From the NCBI RefSeq assembly GCF_001641085.1, contig NZ_LXIE01000045.1:62001-126000 (forward strand): 64,000 nt of DNA. The letters run 5' to 3'. The notes below the pieces were generated by a model. It was given only the letters and a program-made list of their open reading frames with translations. It searched no databases and was not told where the DNA came from. The first letter of the stretch is position 1, and each line of letters opens with the position of its first letter. Positions 52,589 through 63,000 of the stretch are shown here, in pieces. The position numbers and the translations under genes were made by a program. This DNA comes from Aequorivita soesokkakensis (lineage in GTDB: Bacteria; Bacteroidota; Bacteroidia; Flavobacteriales; Flavobacteriaceae).

Positions 52589-53072
52589 ATTACTTGTTGC
52601 AATTATAGGAATTACACTTTATGGTTGTGAAACCAAAGTTGAAAAAGAATATATAACCGAACCATGCCCAGAGGAAGTTAAAATTCCAATGGCGCAATTG
52701 AAAAAGGAACTAAACGAGAAGGGTTTTCAAACTTTCGATTACGTTGACGACAAATCTGGTGATACTATTTTGATGCAACAATATTTTATTGCATTCCTGA
52801 AAAGTGGCCCAACCCGTTCGCAAACCAAGGAAGAAGCAGATAGTCTTCAAAAGTTACATTTAGCACACTTGGGCCGGATGTATGAAGAAGGTTTTGCAGA
52901 CATTTCAGGCCCGTTTGGCGATGATGGCGACATTCGAGGTATCACTATTTATAATGTTCCCACCCAAAAAATGGCGGACAGCTTAGCCAATATGGACCCA
53001 ATGGTAAAATCAGGAAGATTGGTGATTGAAATCCACCCGTGGTGGGCTGCCAAAGGATTTCCGTTACGGTAA
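52578..53072 (+). CDS. Lipoprotein with YCII-like domain
   Basis: This 164-residue protein begins MKAKLLVAIIGITLYGCETK with the lipid cysteine at residue 17. The C-terminal part (QQYFIAFLKSGPTRSQTKEE, HLAHLGRMYEEG and SGPFGDDGDIRGITIY) resembles the YCII dimeric alpha-beta barrel fold, which is usually a small cytoplasmic domain. An exported copy is unusual. Function is unknown. It converges on cutC with a 9-bp overlap. Confidence 0.75.
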   Translation: MKAKLLVAIIGITLYGCETKVEKEYITEPCPEEVKIPMAQLKKELNEKGFQTFDYVDDKSGDTILMQQYFIAFLKSGPTRSQTKEEADSLQKLHLAHLGRMYEEGFADISGPFGDDGDIRGITIYNVPTQKMADSLANMDPMVKSGRLVIEIHPWWAAKGFPLR

Positions 53073-53789
53073 AAGGGCTTTTATTTTTTGAATGGTTTCG
53101 GCATTTGAGGTCGCAATAATTCCTTCTTCAAAAAAAGAATCACTGTGCATTGAAACGATGGGCTTTTTTGAAAGAACTTGCTTTTTCGTTGTTGCCGAAA
53201 AGTGAATGCTTTTAAATCCAGCTTTCTTAAATTTCAAGGCATTTTCAATGTTAATCCCGCCTCCCGGCATAAGCTCTATTTTCCCCTTTGAAATATTTTG
53301 AAGTTCTTTTAAAAGAGAAATTCCTTCGATTGCAGTTGGTTTTTGACCCGAAGAAAGCAATCTGCTTACTTCTAAATCAATCAATTTTTGAAGTTCTTCA
53401 ATTGGGTTTTCAACCCAATCAAAAGCGCGGTGAAAAGTAAACTCCATATCTTCGGAAGCGGCAATTAATTCTTTTGTTTTTTCTAAATCGATTTTATTTT
53501 CCGAAGTCAAAATTCCGCTTACAATTCCTGCGCAACCTAACTTTTTGCAAAATGCAATATCGCGAAGCATTACATCAACTTCTTCTTTAGAATAAGTAAA
53601 ATTTCCACTTCGCGGGCGGATTAAAACGTGAGTGGGAATATTCAATTCCGAAACCACTTTTTCAATCAAGCCGTGACTTGGCGTGAGCCCGCCAACCGAA
53701 AGTTCGGTGCAAAGCTCTATTCGGTTTGCTCCAGCAATTTGGGCGGCTTGAGCACTTTCAAAACTGTTGGCGCAGATTTCTATAATCAT
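53064..53789 (-). CDS. cutC: CutC family protein
   Basis: This 241-residue TIM-barrel protein opens MIIEICANSFESAQAAQIAG and has RIELCTELSVGGLTPSHGLI, the CutC signatures; LIRPRSGNF and MPGGGINIENALKF follow. It was first tied to copper tolerance in E. coli, but that phenotype was later attributed to other genes, so the copper label is weak. It overlaps the hexosaminidase stop by 4 bp (ATGA) and is the third gene of the glycosidase operon. Confidence 0.9.
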   Translation of the reverse strand: MIIEICANSFESAQAAQIAGANRIELCTELSVGGLTPSHGLIEKVVSELNIPTHVLIRPRSGNFTYSKEEVDVMLRDIAFCKKLGCAGIVSGILTSENKIDLEKTKELIAASEDMEFTFHRAFDWVENPIEELQKLIDLEVSRLLSSGQKPTAIEGISLLKELQNISKGKIELMPGGGINIENALKFKKAGFKSIHFSATTKKQVLSKKPIVSMHSDSFFEEGIIATSNAETIQKIKALLP

Positions 53790-56089
53790 TCTATAATAAT
53801 TTCGTCAATAAATGTCCAGGCTTTGTTTCCAGCTCCTTGTTGGCCTTCGGGAATGATTCCATAATTTGGGATTATTAAAACAATCTTTGACCCATCGATC
53901 ATTTTTCCTGCAAGGATTGGTATTATAGGAATATATCCTTCAATAATATTTTCATTATTATCATCGGGGGAAAAAGTTGGAATCGATATCGTATCTGTAG
54001 TTCCGTCAACAAAGGGTCTTATCATTTTTATAATCTTTGGTGCGTGAATCCATTGTCCCGGCGCATTATAAAAACGAGTGGTTACGGAATTGATGTCTGT
54101 TGGAGTCCCAAAATCAATTGTAATTTCCAAATCATCTCCCCAAAAGCCCAGCCATTCCTTATCACCGTAACGTTTATCACTTCCTGAAATTCCATTAATC
54201 AAAGCTTCTTTTCCACCAGCGGCATACGCAGGATTTGGCGGAACGCTCAATGAAATTTTAGCTGTAATTCCTTTGTGATACATAATTTCTTCGAAAAAAT
54301 CGCGCCCCACTTTTTCGCCATTTTTAAAAACATTGGCTGAAATCTTCGAATTTTCTTCAATCAAAATCGGTTTTGAATAGGCTTTAGTTTCAGAATTATT
54401 TATAGAGTAGCGGATTTCCTTTCCCTTTGTTGGCGTTGTCAGCTCGTAAAAAACCTTGCCGTCCTCTTTCAAAATCTTGCCTTCAAGTTCGTATAAATGA
54501 TTGGCATAATTAATATTCAAAGAATCCAAACGCGGCATAAACGCTTCAACGCGAGTAACGAAATCTGGGTAATCCTTTTCCAAATTTTCTGAAGGACCGC
54601 TCCACGTAACTTCACTCATAGCAAGGATTCTTGGAAAAACCATATATTCAACTTGCTTTTCATTCGGAATGTACTCCGTCCACAGATTGGCCTGCGCACC
54701 GAGTATATATTTTGACTCCTCTGCATTTAATTCTTTAGAAATTGGATTGAAAGAATACACTTTTTTTAAGGGAACAAAACCTCCAATTGCCAAGGGCTCA
54801 TCTGGGTTATCGCTTTGATAATAATCAAAATAAGAATGTGAGGTTGGCGTCATGATCACGTCGTGTTTTTCTTTTGCAGCATCAATTCCGCCCTGCATCC
54901 CACGCCACGACATTACGGTTGCGTTTGGCGCTAGGCCGCCTTCCAAAATCTCATCCCAGCCTATTATTTTTTTCCCTTTGCTGTTTACAAATTTTTCTAT
55001 TCGCTGAATGAAATAACTCTGCAAACCGTGCTCATCTTTTAAATTTTTATCCTTTATCAATTTTTGGCAATGAGCACAATTCTTCCATTGTAATTTTGGG
55101 GCTTCATCGCCGCCGATGTGAATATATTCACTTGGAAATAAAGGAATAACTTCACTTAACACATTTTCCAAAAAAGTAAAAGTTTCTTCTTTCGGACAAA
55201 AAATATCTTCAAAAACACCCCAAGTTGTAGCAACGGGAATTTGTGTGCCTGTGCAGCCCAACTCAGGATAGGCACTGATTGCAGCCTGGGCGTGGCCAGG
55301 CATTTCAATTTCGGGAATTATGGTAACGTTGTGTTTTGCAGCAAAAGCTACTACTTCTTTTATGTCTTCTTGGGTGTAAAAACCGCCGTAACGCTTGCCG
55401 TCAAATTTTTGTGGGGTATCGTTATAATGGCCAATTAACGTTTCTTCCCGAAATGCGCCTTTTGCAGTAAGCTCGGGGTATTTTTTTATTTCAATGCGCC
55501 AACCCTGATCGTCTGTGAGATGCCAATGAAATGTATTCATTTTCAACAACGCGAGATTTGCTATATATTTTTTTACAAATTCAATATCGAAAAAATGCCG
55601 TGCACAATCCAAATGCATTCCTCGGTATTGAAATTTTGGGTAATCTGTAATCGTTAATTGTGGTATTGAAAATGATTGTTTTTTAGTTGGATTTTTTGTC
55701 TCAGCCTGGGGCGGAAGTAATTGCCGCAAGGTTTGAACCGCATAAAAAGCACCGCTCGCATCAGAAGCTTTTATTGTAATTTTTGAATTTGATATTTCTA
55801 AAATATAGCCTTCGGAAGGTTGGGACACATCTTTTTTGAAAATTAAATCTGCTTCTTTTTCCGAAGTTTTTTTAAGCTGAAATCCCGCTCCATTTTGAAG
55901 AAAATCATTTAAAAAATTTCCTGCAATTTCAAATTCTGGTTCAAAATAAAGGGTAATGTTTTCATCAATTTTGAAAGTTCCTTTTTTTAATTCCAAAGAC
56001 TGCGGTTTTGGAATCAGTGCAATTTGATCGCTCTGCGAAAACATTCCAGCGGACATTATAATTATGAATAAGAAAAGGATTTTTCGCAT
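53786..56089 (-). CDS. Beta-N-acetylhexosaminidase (GH20)
   Basis: This 767-residue exported enzyme has a signal peptide (MRKILFLFIIIMSAGMFSQS). Residues about 25-150 are the GH20b domain and about 150-500 the GH20 barrel, with Asp328-Glu329 in YIHIGGDEAPKLQW; the aspartate positions the acetamido group and the glutamate is the acid. The C terminus has a discoidin-like domain (WLGFWGDDLEITIDFG). It releases terminal GlcNAc or GalNAc in the periplasm or outside. It lies 2 bp after the beta-mannosidase. Confidence 0.94.
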   Translation of the reverse strand: MRKILFLFIIIMSAGMFSQSDQIALIPKPQSLELKKGTFKIDENITLYFEPEFEIAGNFLNDFLQNGAGFQLKKTSEKEADLIFKKDVSQPSEGYILEISNSKITIKASDASGAFYAVQTLRQLLPPQAETKNPTKKQSFSIPQLTITDYPKFQYRGMHLDCARHFFDIEFVKKYIANLALLKMNTFHWHLTDDQGWRIEIKKYPELTAKGAFREETLIGHYNDTPQKFDGKRYGGFYTQEDIKEVVAFAAKHNVTIIPEIEMPGHAQAAISAYPELGCTGTQIPVATTWGVFEDIFCPKEETFTFLENVLSEVIPLFPSEYIHIGGDEAPKLQWKNCAHCQKLIKDKNLKDEHGLQSYFIQRIEKFVNSKGKKIIGWDEILEGGLAPNATVMSWRGMQGGIDAAKEKHDVIMTPTSHSYFDYYQSDNPDEPLAIGGFVPLKKVYSFNPISKELNAEESKYILGAQANLWTEYIPNEKQVEYMVFPRILAMSEVTWSGPSENLEKDYPDFVTRVEAFMPRLDSLNINYANHLYELEGKILKEDGKVFYELTTPTKGKEIRYSINNSETKAYSKPILIEENSKISANVFKNGEKVGRDFFEEIMYHKGITAKISLSVPPNPAYAAGGKEALINGISGSDKRYGDKEWLGFWGDDLEITIDFGTPTDINSVTTRFYNAPGQWIHAPKIIKMIRPFVDGTTDTISIPTFSPDDNNENIIEGYIPIIPILAGKMIDGSKIVLIIPNYGIIPEGQQGAGNKAWTFIDEIIIE

Positions 56090-56091
56090 CG

Positions 56092-58575
56092 TTATTTTAT
56101 GAATTGATTTAAGGTTTTATATTCCAGTTTTGGCGGTGATTTGCTTTCGGTTGAAAAAAGAATTGTTTTAGGCTCATTCGGCAAAAGATCAAAATAATTA
56201 TCTTCAAAAGTTCCTTTTTCATTGGCAATTAAAAATACATTTTTCTGAAGTGTTTTGGAAGATAGCTTTAGTAAAAAACCACCTTTCGCCATTTCGATTT
56301 CGATTTGGGTTTCGCTTTCGCTCAGTTTCAAATCCTTCGGTTTTACAAAATAATGAAAGTATTCACTTTTACCGAAATTGATATTTAAAACATAAAATGC
56401 TTTGTCAAATTTCAAAGTTTTCAACGGAAGTGAAAATAGCACTTTACTTCTATTTTCAGCACTTTCAACCAAAAGCTGGTTTTCATAAATTATAGCTCCA
56501 TCAAAATCAATCAACTTTATTGAAAGCTTATCTGAAATCGTTTCAAAAGTATCATTCACTACAAAAATATGGAGAGAATCATTCTTTTCTTCCGTGGAGA
56601 TCAAAACGTTTTCAAAAGCCTTTTTTGCTTGATAATGCAAGGCTTTCCAATTGCCCAAATAATCTATACTAGACCACGAAACAGCGGGCCAGCAATCATT
56701 CAATTGCCAATAAAGCGTACCCATATTGTAGGGTTTTGCTCGGCGTTGGGCGTGGATTCCTTTTGTAATTCCATAGGCTTGCAAAAGTTGGCTCATGTAA
56801 ACATAATCTTCAGCATTTTTTGGAACGGGAAAATCTCGCGCCATATAATCATCAATAATTTTAAAGCCTCTTGAATGCTTTTGATGGTTTGCAAAAAACG
56901 GATCATTCAATAAAACAGAATCTCTTTTTGTGGCATATTTTAAAGTTTCAATACTTGGAAATGATTGGAAACCAAATTCGCTCATAAATCGTGGAACTTC
57001 CTCTTCAAAATGCTCAAAAGGATAGCCATCGTGCCAAACCCACCAATCGTGGGTATCCCCTTCAAATTGGTAGCGTTTGTCGCCTCGGCCATATTTTGGA
57101 GAGCTTTCCCAATAATTGATATTCGGACTTAAACTGTCCACCGCTCGCGGTAAAATATGGTTGAAAACAGCGTAATAATTTTTCCAGATTTCCTGCTTTT
57201 GTGCTTCGGTTTTACCGTCCTGCCAGCCCCACCGTTGCCAACCTTCGCTGTTTTCGTTATTGCCGCACCACAGCGCCAAACTTGGATGGCCGCGCAAACG
57301 TTTTATATTTATTATTGCTTCCTGCTTTACATTCTCTAAAAATGCGGCATCGCCGGGATACATGGCACATGCGAACATAAAATCCTGCCAAACTAAAACC
57401 CCTTTTTCATCACATAATTCGTAGAAATAATCATCTTCATAAATTCCACCGCCCCAAACGCGGAGCATATTCATATTTGCTGCCACCACATCATCAATCA
57501 ATCTTACATATTTTTCTTGATCAATTTGTGCTTCCAACATTTGTTGTGGAACATAGTTGGCGCCTTTCATATAAACTGGTTTTCCGTTCAGTTTGAAATA
57601 AAATGTTTCACCTTTGGAATCCTTTTCGGTGATTAATTCTATGGAGCGAACACCAAGTTTTTTTGAATAGGTTTCCAAAACATTTTTGTTGTGAATCAAT
57701 TCAACTTGAATGTTATAAAGAAATGGTTCTCCCAAATTATGCGTCCACCAAAGTTTTGGGTTTTTGATGTTGAAAGGTATTTGATATTCACTTTCACCCG
57801 CTTTGGTTTTAAAGTTTGAAGAAAAAGTTTCGGAAGTGTTTTTATTGGTAATTTTCAGCGTGATTTCTTCTTCTTTTTCCGTTTCAATTTCAAATTTTGC
57901 AACGATTTCAGCAAGTGAATCTGAAATGGATTTTGTTTCAAGAAAAACATCTTTTAGTCGCGCAACATTGTAATTTATTAATGAAATATTTTTCCAAATT
58001 CCGATGGTTTTAATTTTAGGCGCCCAGTCCCAACCGTATTGATATTGCGGCTTTCTGGTGAAAACACGACTTCCGCCGGGAAGCTCATAATTTAAATTTT
58101 CAGCTTCACTTTTTTCGATTGAATCTGGGCTTTTGAAAATTATCAAAATTTCGTTTTCTGATTTTAGAGCATCACTTACATCCACTTCCCAACCCCGAAA
58201 AGCGTTGTTCGCGAAAAGGATTAAACTGTCGTTCAAAAAAACTTCGGCATAGGTATTCAAACCTTCAAAATTCAAAAAATGTTTCGTTCTTTTTAAGATT
58301 TCTTCGGATACCGAAAATTGCTTTTTATACTGCCAATTTCTTTCCGAAATCCACTGAATGGAGTCTTCGTTATTTTTTAAAAAGGGGTCTGGAATTTCTC
58401 CCAATCGCAGCAAATCTGCTTGCACGGTTCCGGGAACTTCCGCAGTTTTCCAATCATTTTTTCCATCTTCAGAAAACTGCCAATCGCCATTCAACGAAAT
58501 AGTTTCATTTGGAACTTCTTCACAGGAAATAAAGGCGAAAACAAGTAAAAAAATGATGAAGTGAAATTTTCCCAT
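56092..58575 (-). CDS. Beta-mannosidase (GH2), lipoprotein
   Basis: This 827-residue enzyme begins MGKFHFIIFLLVFAFISC with the lipid cysteine at residue 18; the longer reading frame extends back past a terminator and is rejected. SLNGDWQFSEDGKNDWKTAE opens the GH2 sugar-binding domain. Glu441 in WCGNNENSEGW is the acid/base and Glu533 in FMSEFGFQSFP the nucleophile. It removes terminal beta-mannose, for example from the N-glycan core or from mannan. It is the first gene of a GH2-GH20-cutC operon. Confidence 0.93.
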   Translation of the reverse strand: MGKFHFIIFLLVFAFISCEEVPNETISLNGDWQFSEDGKNDWKTAEVPGTVQADLLRLGEIPDPFLKNNEDSIQWISERNWQYKKQFSVSEEILKRTKHFLNFEGLNTYAEVFLNDSLILFANNAFRGWEVDVSDALKSENEILIIFKSPDSIEKSEAENLNYELPGGSRVFTRKPQYQYGWDWAPKIKTIGIWKNISLINYNVARLKDVFLETKSISDSLAEIVAKFEIETEKEEEITLKITNKNTSETFSSNFKTKAGESEYQIPFNIKNPKLWWTHNLGEPFLYNIQVELIHNKNVLETYSKKLGVRSIELITEKDSKGETFYFKLNGKPVYMKGANYVPQQMLEAQIDQEKYVRLIDDVVAANMNMLRVWGGGIYEDDYFYELCDEKGVLVWQDFMFACAMYPGDAAFLENVKQEAIINIKRLRGHPSLALWCGNNENSEGWQRWGWQDGKTEAQKQEIWKNYYAVFNHILPRAVDSLSPNINYWESSPKYGRGDKRYQFEGDTHDWWVWHDGYPFEHFEEEVPRFMSEFGFQSFPSIETLKYATKRDSVLLNDPFFANHQKHSRGFKIIDDYMARDFPVPKNAEDYVYMSQLLQAYGITKGIHAQRRAKPYNMGTLYWQLNDCWPAVSWSSIDYLGNWKALHYQAKKAFENVLISTEEKNDSLHIFVVNDTFETISDKLSIKLIDFDGAIIYENQLLVESAENRSKVLFSLPLKTLKFDKAFYVLNINFGKSEYFHYFVKPKDLKLSESETQIEIEMAKGGFLLKLSSKTLQKNVFLIANEKGTFEDNYFDLLPNEPKTILFSTESKSPPKLEYKTLNQFIK

Positions 58576-58608
58576 TGCACTAAAATAGCTGTTTTCGAAA
58601 TAGGATAT

Positions 58609-58644
58609 AAAAAAATCTGCCCTGAAAAAATTCAAGACAGATTT
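58609..58644 (-). terminator. Terminator of the RND efflux operon
   Basis: The arms 58613-58626 and 58631-58644 give a 14-bp stem with two G-U pairs on the minus strand, a TTTT loop and then seven T. It separates the efflux operon from the beta-mannosidase operon. Confidence 0.92.
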
Positions 58645-58672
58645 ACAATCAACAATAAAAATTATGAAAAAA

Positions 58673-60067
58673 CTATCGCCAACCACCGCCCAAGGCTTCG
58701 TATAAATCTACGATGGCCTGAAGCTGGTTATTCTTTGTGTTTATAAGGTTTAAGCTTGAATTAAGCGCATTTTCCTGTGCGTTCAAAACTTCCAAATAGT
58801 TTGCAAAACCGTTGTCCAAAAGTTCTTCGGAATAGCCCGTCGCCAAATTATAAGCCTCAAATTCCTTTTGGTTTACCTCAATTTTTTCGGTTGCAGACTG
58901 ATAATTATAAAGCGCATCCGAAACTTCTTTACTGGCAGTGATAACAGCCAATCTAAAATCCAAATAGGCCTGTTCCTGATGTGCTTGTGAAACTTCATAC
59001 TGCGTGCGGATTTGACGTTTGTTGAAAATAGGTTGCGTCAACCCTCCAATAATAGTTGCAAATAGCGAATTGGCATTGAAAAGTTTATCAATCTCAATAT
59101 TCTGAAAACCTCCCGTCGCCGAAAGCGTCAATGAGGGATAGAAACTTGCGCGCGCAGCATTTGTAAGTTCAAAAGCATTCATCAAACTGTATTCTGCGGC
59201 CATAACATCGGGTCTATTTCTGAGCAATTGTGACGGAATTCCAGTTTTCAACGGTATTTCAATATCTTGATTTTCCAAGCTTCCACGGGTTATTTCGTGC
59301 GGAGCGCTTCCCAATAAAATAGACATTGTATTTTCCAACAGGCGGGCTTGGTTTTTTAAATCGATTAAAATTCCTTGAGCGGTATAAAGCTGCGCTTCCG
59401 TTTGTTTTACGCCTACTTCTGTAACATTTCCGGCCTCCTTTAAAGCTTGGGTTGTTTCCAAACCTTTGGAACGCGTCTCGATGGTTTCCTGGGTAACACG
59501 AATTTGTTCATCCAACGCCAACAATTGGTAATAAACCGAAGCAATATTGGCAATCAACCTACTTTTTACGGCTTGGTGTGCCGCAACAGTTTGAAGGTAT
59601 GAAGCTTGAAAAGCCCTTTCATTGCTACGAATTTTTCCCCAAATATCTGCTTCCCACGAAAGACTCGCGCTCAACTCGTATTGACTGATGGAAGAAATAT
59701 CGCCAAACTGGTTTTGGGCTGGCAATTCCTGATGGGTGTATTTTGCATTTCCACTCAAGGAAGGAAAATACCCCGCCTTGCCCTGTTTTACATACGCTTC
59801 GGCTATACGTATTTGCTGAAGCGCCACCCGAATGTCCATATTGTTTTTTAAGCCTTCTTCAATATAACCTTGTAGTGTCGGGTCTGTAAATAATTCCTTC
59901 CACGAAAGGGTTGCAATGCTCAACGTATCCTGCGGAAGGTTTTCGGTTCGGTAATTTGCTTCATTTACAACTTGTGGCCGTTCATAATCTTTTGCGGCAA
60001 AGCAGGAAACGAGTAGAAATGGCAAACTTGCCAATATCAAAATTTTATATATGCTATTCTTTTTCAT
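58673..60067 (-). CDS. RND efflux outer-membrane channel (NodT/OprM family)
   Basis: This 464-residue lipoprotein begins MKKNSIYKILILASLPFLLV with a lipobox at LLVSC. Two OEP repeats (about residues 60-250 and 270-460) form the trimeric channel; SGNAKYTHQE and LSASLSWEADIWGKIRS are the typical porin-arm segments. I choose the ATG at 60067; the longer frame starts with TTG. Its 5' end overlaps the RND gene by 14 bp. It exports compounds across the outer membrane with the two proteins upstream. Confidence 0.94.
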   Translation of the reverse strand: MKKNSIYKILILASLPFLLVSCFAAKDYERPQVVNEANYRTENLPQDTLSIATLSWKELFTDPTLQGYIEEGLKNNMDIRVALQQIRIAEAYVKQGKAGYFPSLSGNAKYTHQELPAQNQFGDISSISQYELSASLSWEADIWGKIRSNERAFQASYLQTVAAHQAVKSRLIANIASVYYQLLALDEQIRVTQETIETRSKGLETTQALKEAGNVTEVGVKQTEAQLYTAQGILIDLKNQARLLENTMSILLGSAPHEITRGSLENQDIEIPLKTGIPSQLLRNRPDVMAAEYSLMNAFELTNAARASFYPSLTLSATGGFQNIEIDKLFNANSLFATIIGGLTQPIFNKRQIRTQYEVSQAHQEQAYLDFRLAVITASKEVSDALYNYQSATEKIEVNQKEFEAYNLATGYSEELLDNGFANYLEVLNAQENALNSSLNLINTKNNQLQAIVDLYEALGGGWR

Positions 60068-63000
60068 GAGAAGTGTTTTCTTCAATAGTTTCTAATTTTT
60101 CAGTCGGTGCACCGGTAATTTTTTCTTGTAACCATTGGAAAAGGATGAACAAAATTGGTATAACGAAAACCCCGATAATTGTTCCGATAAGTAATCCTCC
60201 AACAGCTCCAGTCCCGATTGAACGGTTTCCTGCTGCGCCCACACCGTTGGAAAGCACCAACGGCATCAATCCTAAAATAAAAGCAAAGGAAGTCATCAAA
60301 ATTGGGCGTAATCGAGCTTCGGCGCCATCAATTGCGGCATCCAAAATAGATTCGCCGTGCTTTCTTCGCTGTAGCGCAAATTCAACAATTAGAATTGCAT
60401 TTTTCGCGAGCAGACCGATAAGCATTATGAGCGCAATCTGAAAATAGATATTATTTTGCAATCCCATAAATTGTGTTGAAATATAGGCTCCAAAAACCCC
60501 AACTGGCAATGAAAACAGAACCGAAAATGGCAATAAATAGCTTTCATATTGAGCTGCGAGCAAAAAGTAAACGAATACCAATGACAAAATGAAAATCATC
60601 GTTGTTTGGTTGCCTGCGCTTTTTTCTTCCAAGGTTAAACCTGAGTAAGCGATATCAAAATTGCTCGGTAGAGTTTTGCTCACGTCTTCAACAGCTGCAA
60701 TAACATCACCCGAGCTATAGCCCGGTGCTGGTGCAGCAGTAACTTTTGTGGAATTGAACAAATTGAAACGCGTAACCGATTGTGGCCCATAAACCCGTTT
60801 CAGCGTAACGAATTGGGTAATTGGTGTCATTTCACCACTGGCAGTGCGCACATAAATATTGTTCAAATCGCTTTCACTTGCCCTGTCTTCCGGCAATGCT
60901 TGAACATACACGCGATATTGTTTTCCGAATCGGGAAAAATCTGCTGCGAAAATACTTCCTATATATCCCTGCAAAGTATTGAAAATAGTTTGAACCGAAA
61001 CCCCCACTTCTTTTGCTAAAGGCACATTTAGCGTCATTTCATATTGCGGATAACGCGTGTTGAAGGATGATTGCGCATACTGAATTTCAGGTCGCTGACT
61101 CAATTTTGCAATAAACTCCTGATTGGTTTGATCCAAATCTGTAAAGCTTCCACCGGAGCGATCCAAAAGATTCACTTCGGCTCCAGCGGAGTTTCCGAAA
61201 CCGGGAATACTTGGTGGCGAGAAAAATATAATTTGCGCATCTGGGATTTGTGCGGCAATTCCGAAAAGTTGCCCCGTTATTGCTTGTACGGAAAGCGATT
61301 CATCTTTTCTGTCTTTCCAGTCGTCAAGCCTAATAAATCCAAGTCCGTAGTTGCTTCCCGCACCGCTGATCAAACTTCGTCCATCAATCACTGATGCACC
61401 TTGCACACCGGGAAGATTTTTAATTTTTGAATAAAGAATTTGGTTTACCTCGTGTGTTCTATCAATGGACGAACCTGCTGGAAGTTCTACGTTCATAAAG
61501 ATAATTCCACGGTCTTCATCGGGAACAAAGCCTGTTTTCAAAGTTGCGGATGACCACCAAATTCCCAAAACTGCCAAAAGCAGAATAATTCCCGTAATCC
61601 ATTTATGTCTGTATAGGAAATGGACAGATCTTCCATAACGGTTTACTGTAGCTTTAAAACCTCTGTTGAAACCATTAAAAAATTTCTGAATAAAACCTGG
61701 CTTTTTGCTGTTCTGTTTTTCATCATGACCTTTTAAGAAAAGTGCACTCAGCGCGGGTGTTAAAGTCAAAGCGTTAATTGCAGAAATAATAATTGCAACA
61801 ATAAGCGTAACTCCAAACTGCTCATAAAATACTCCCGTAGGGCCTTTTATAAAAGTTACGGGAATAAACACTGCAGACATCACCAAAGTAATGGAAACAA
61901 TAGCTCCGGAGATTTCGTGCATGGCTTTAAGCGATGCCTTTTTCGGACTTTTCTCTCCTTCGTCAATCTTTGAATGGACTGCCTCGACGACCACAATGGC
62001 ATCATCCACCACAATACCAATAGCCAATACCAAAGCGAAAAGCGTCAATAAGTTAATAGAATATCCAAATAAGTTCAAGAAGAAAAACGTCCCAATAATA
62101 GATACAGGAACCGCAATTGCAGGAATTAAAGTGGAACGAAAATCCTGTAAAAATATAAATACAACAAGGAAAACCAAGAGAAAAGCTTCAACCAAAGTGC
62201 TTACCACTTTTTCAATAGAAGCATTTAAGAAATTGTTCGTGTCATAAGGAATATAATAGGTAACTCCCTCTGGTAAATCACGCTCTACATTCTTTAATTC
62301 TTCTTTTATGGCATCAATAATTTCCTGTGCATTTGAACCTTTCGTTTGAAAAATACCCATATTTACCGCAGGATTTCCATTGGTAACAGATCCACCTGCA
62401 TAAGATTGTGCGCCAAGTTCTATTTTTGCGACATCGCTCAATCTTAAAAATTCGCCGTTGCCCAAAGCCTTAATTACAATATCACTGTATTGCTGCTCAG
62501 TTTTGTAACGGCCGGGATATTTAATGGTATATGAAAAGGCTTCGCCATTATTTTCACCCAAAGAACCTGCCGCGGCTTCCAAACTCTGTTCTTTTAAAGC
62601 TGCCACAACGTCTGAAGGCATCAAGCTATAGGCTGCAAGTTTTTGAGGATTTAGCCAAATGCGCATGGAGTAATCTTTTCCTCCAAATACACTCACGTCA
62701 CCAACCCCGTTTACCCTTTGTAATTCAGGAATTACGTTTATCTTTAAATAATTCTGAAGAAACGTATCATCATAATCTTTGTTGGTGCTGTAAAAGGAAA
62801 GAAACATCAACGCACTGGTTTGTTGTTTTGAAGTTGTAACCCCAGTTTGAATTACAGCTTGCGGCAACAATGAATTTGCACGTGCCACGCGGTTTTGAAC
62901 GTTTACAGCGGCAATGTCCGGATCTACATCCTGATCAAAAAACACGCTGATGGAAGCCGTTCCGTTGTTGGTGGCGGTAGAAGTTAGATAGGTCATTCCT

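Noticed and set aside
58576-58686. Longer start of the beta-mannosidase
   Set aside because: It would begin inside the terminator of the efflux operon and hide the lipoprotein signal.
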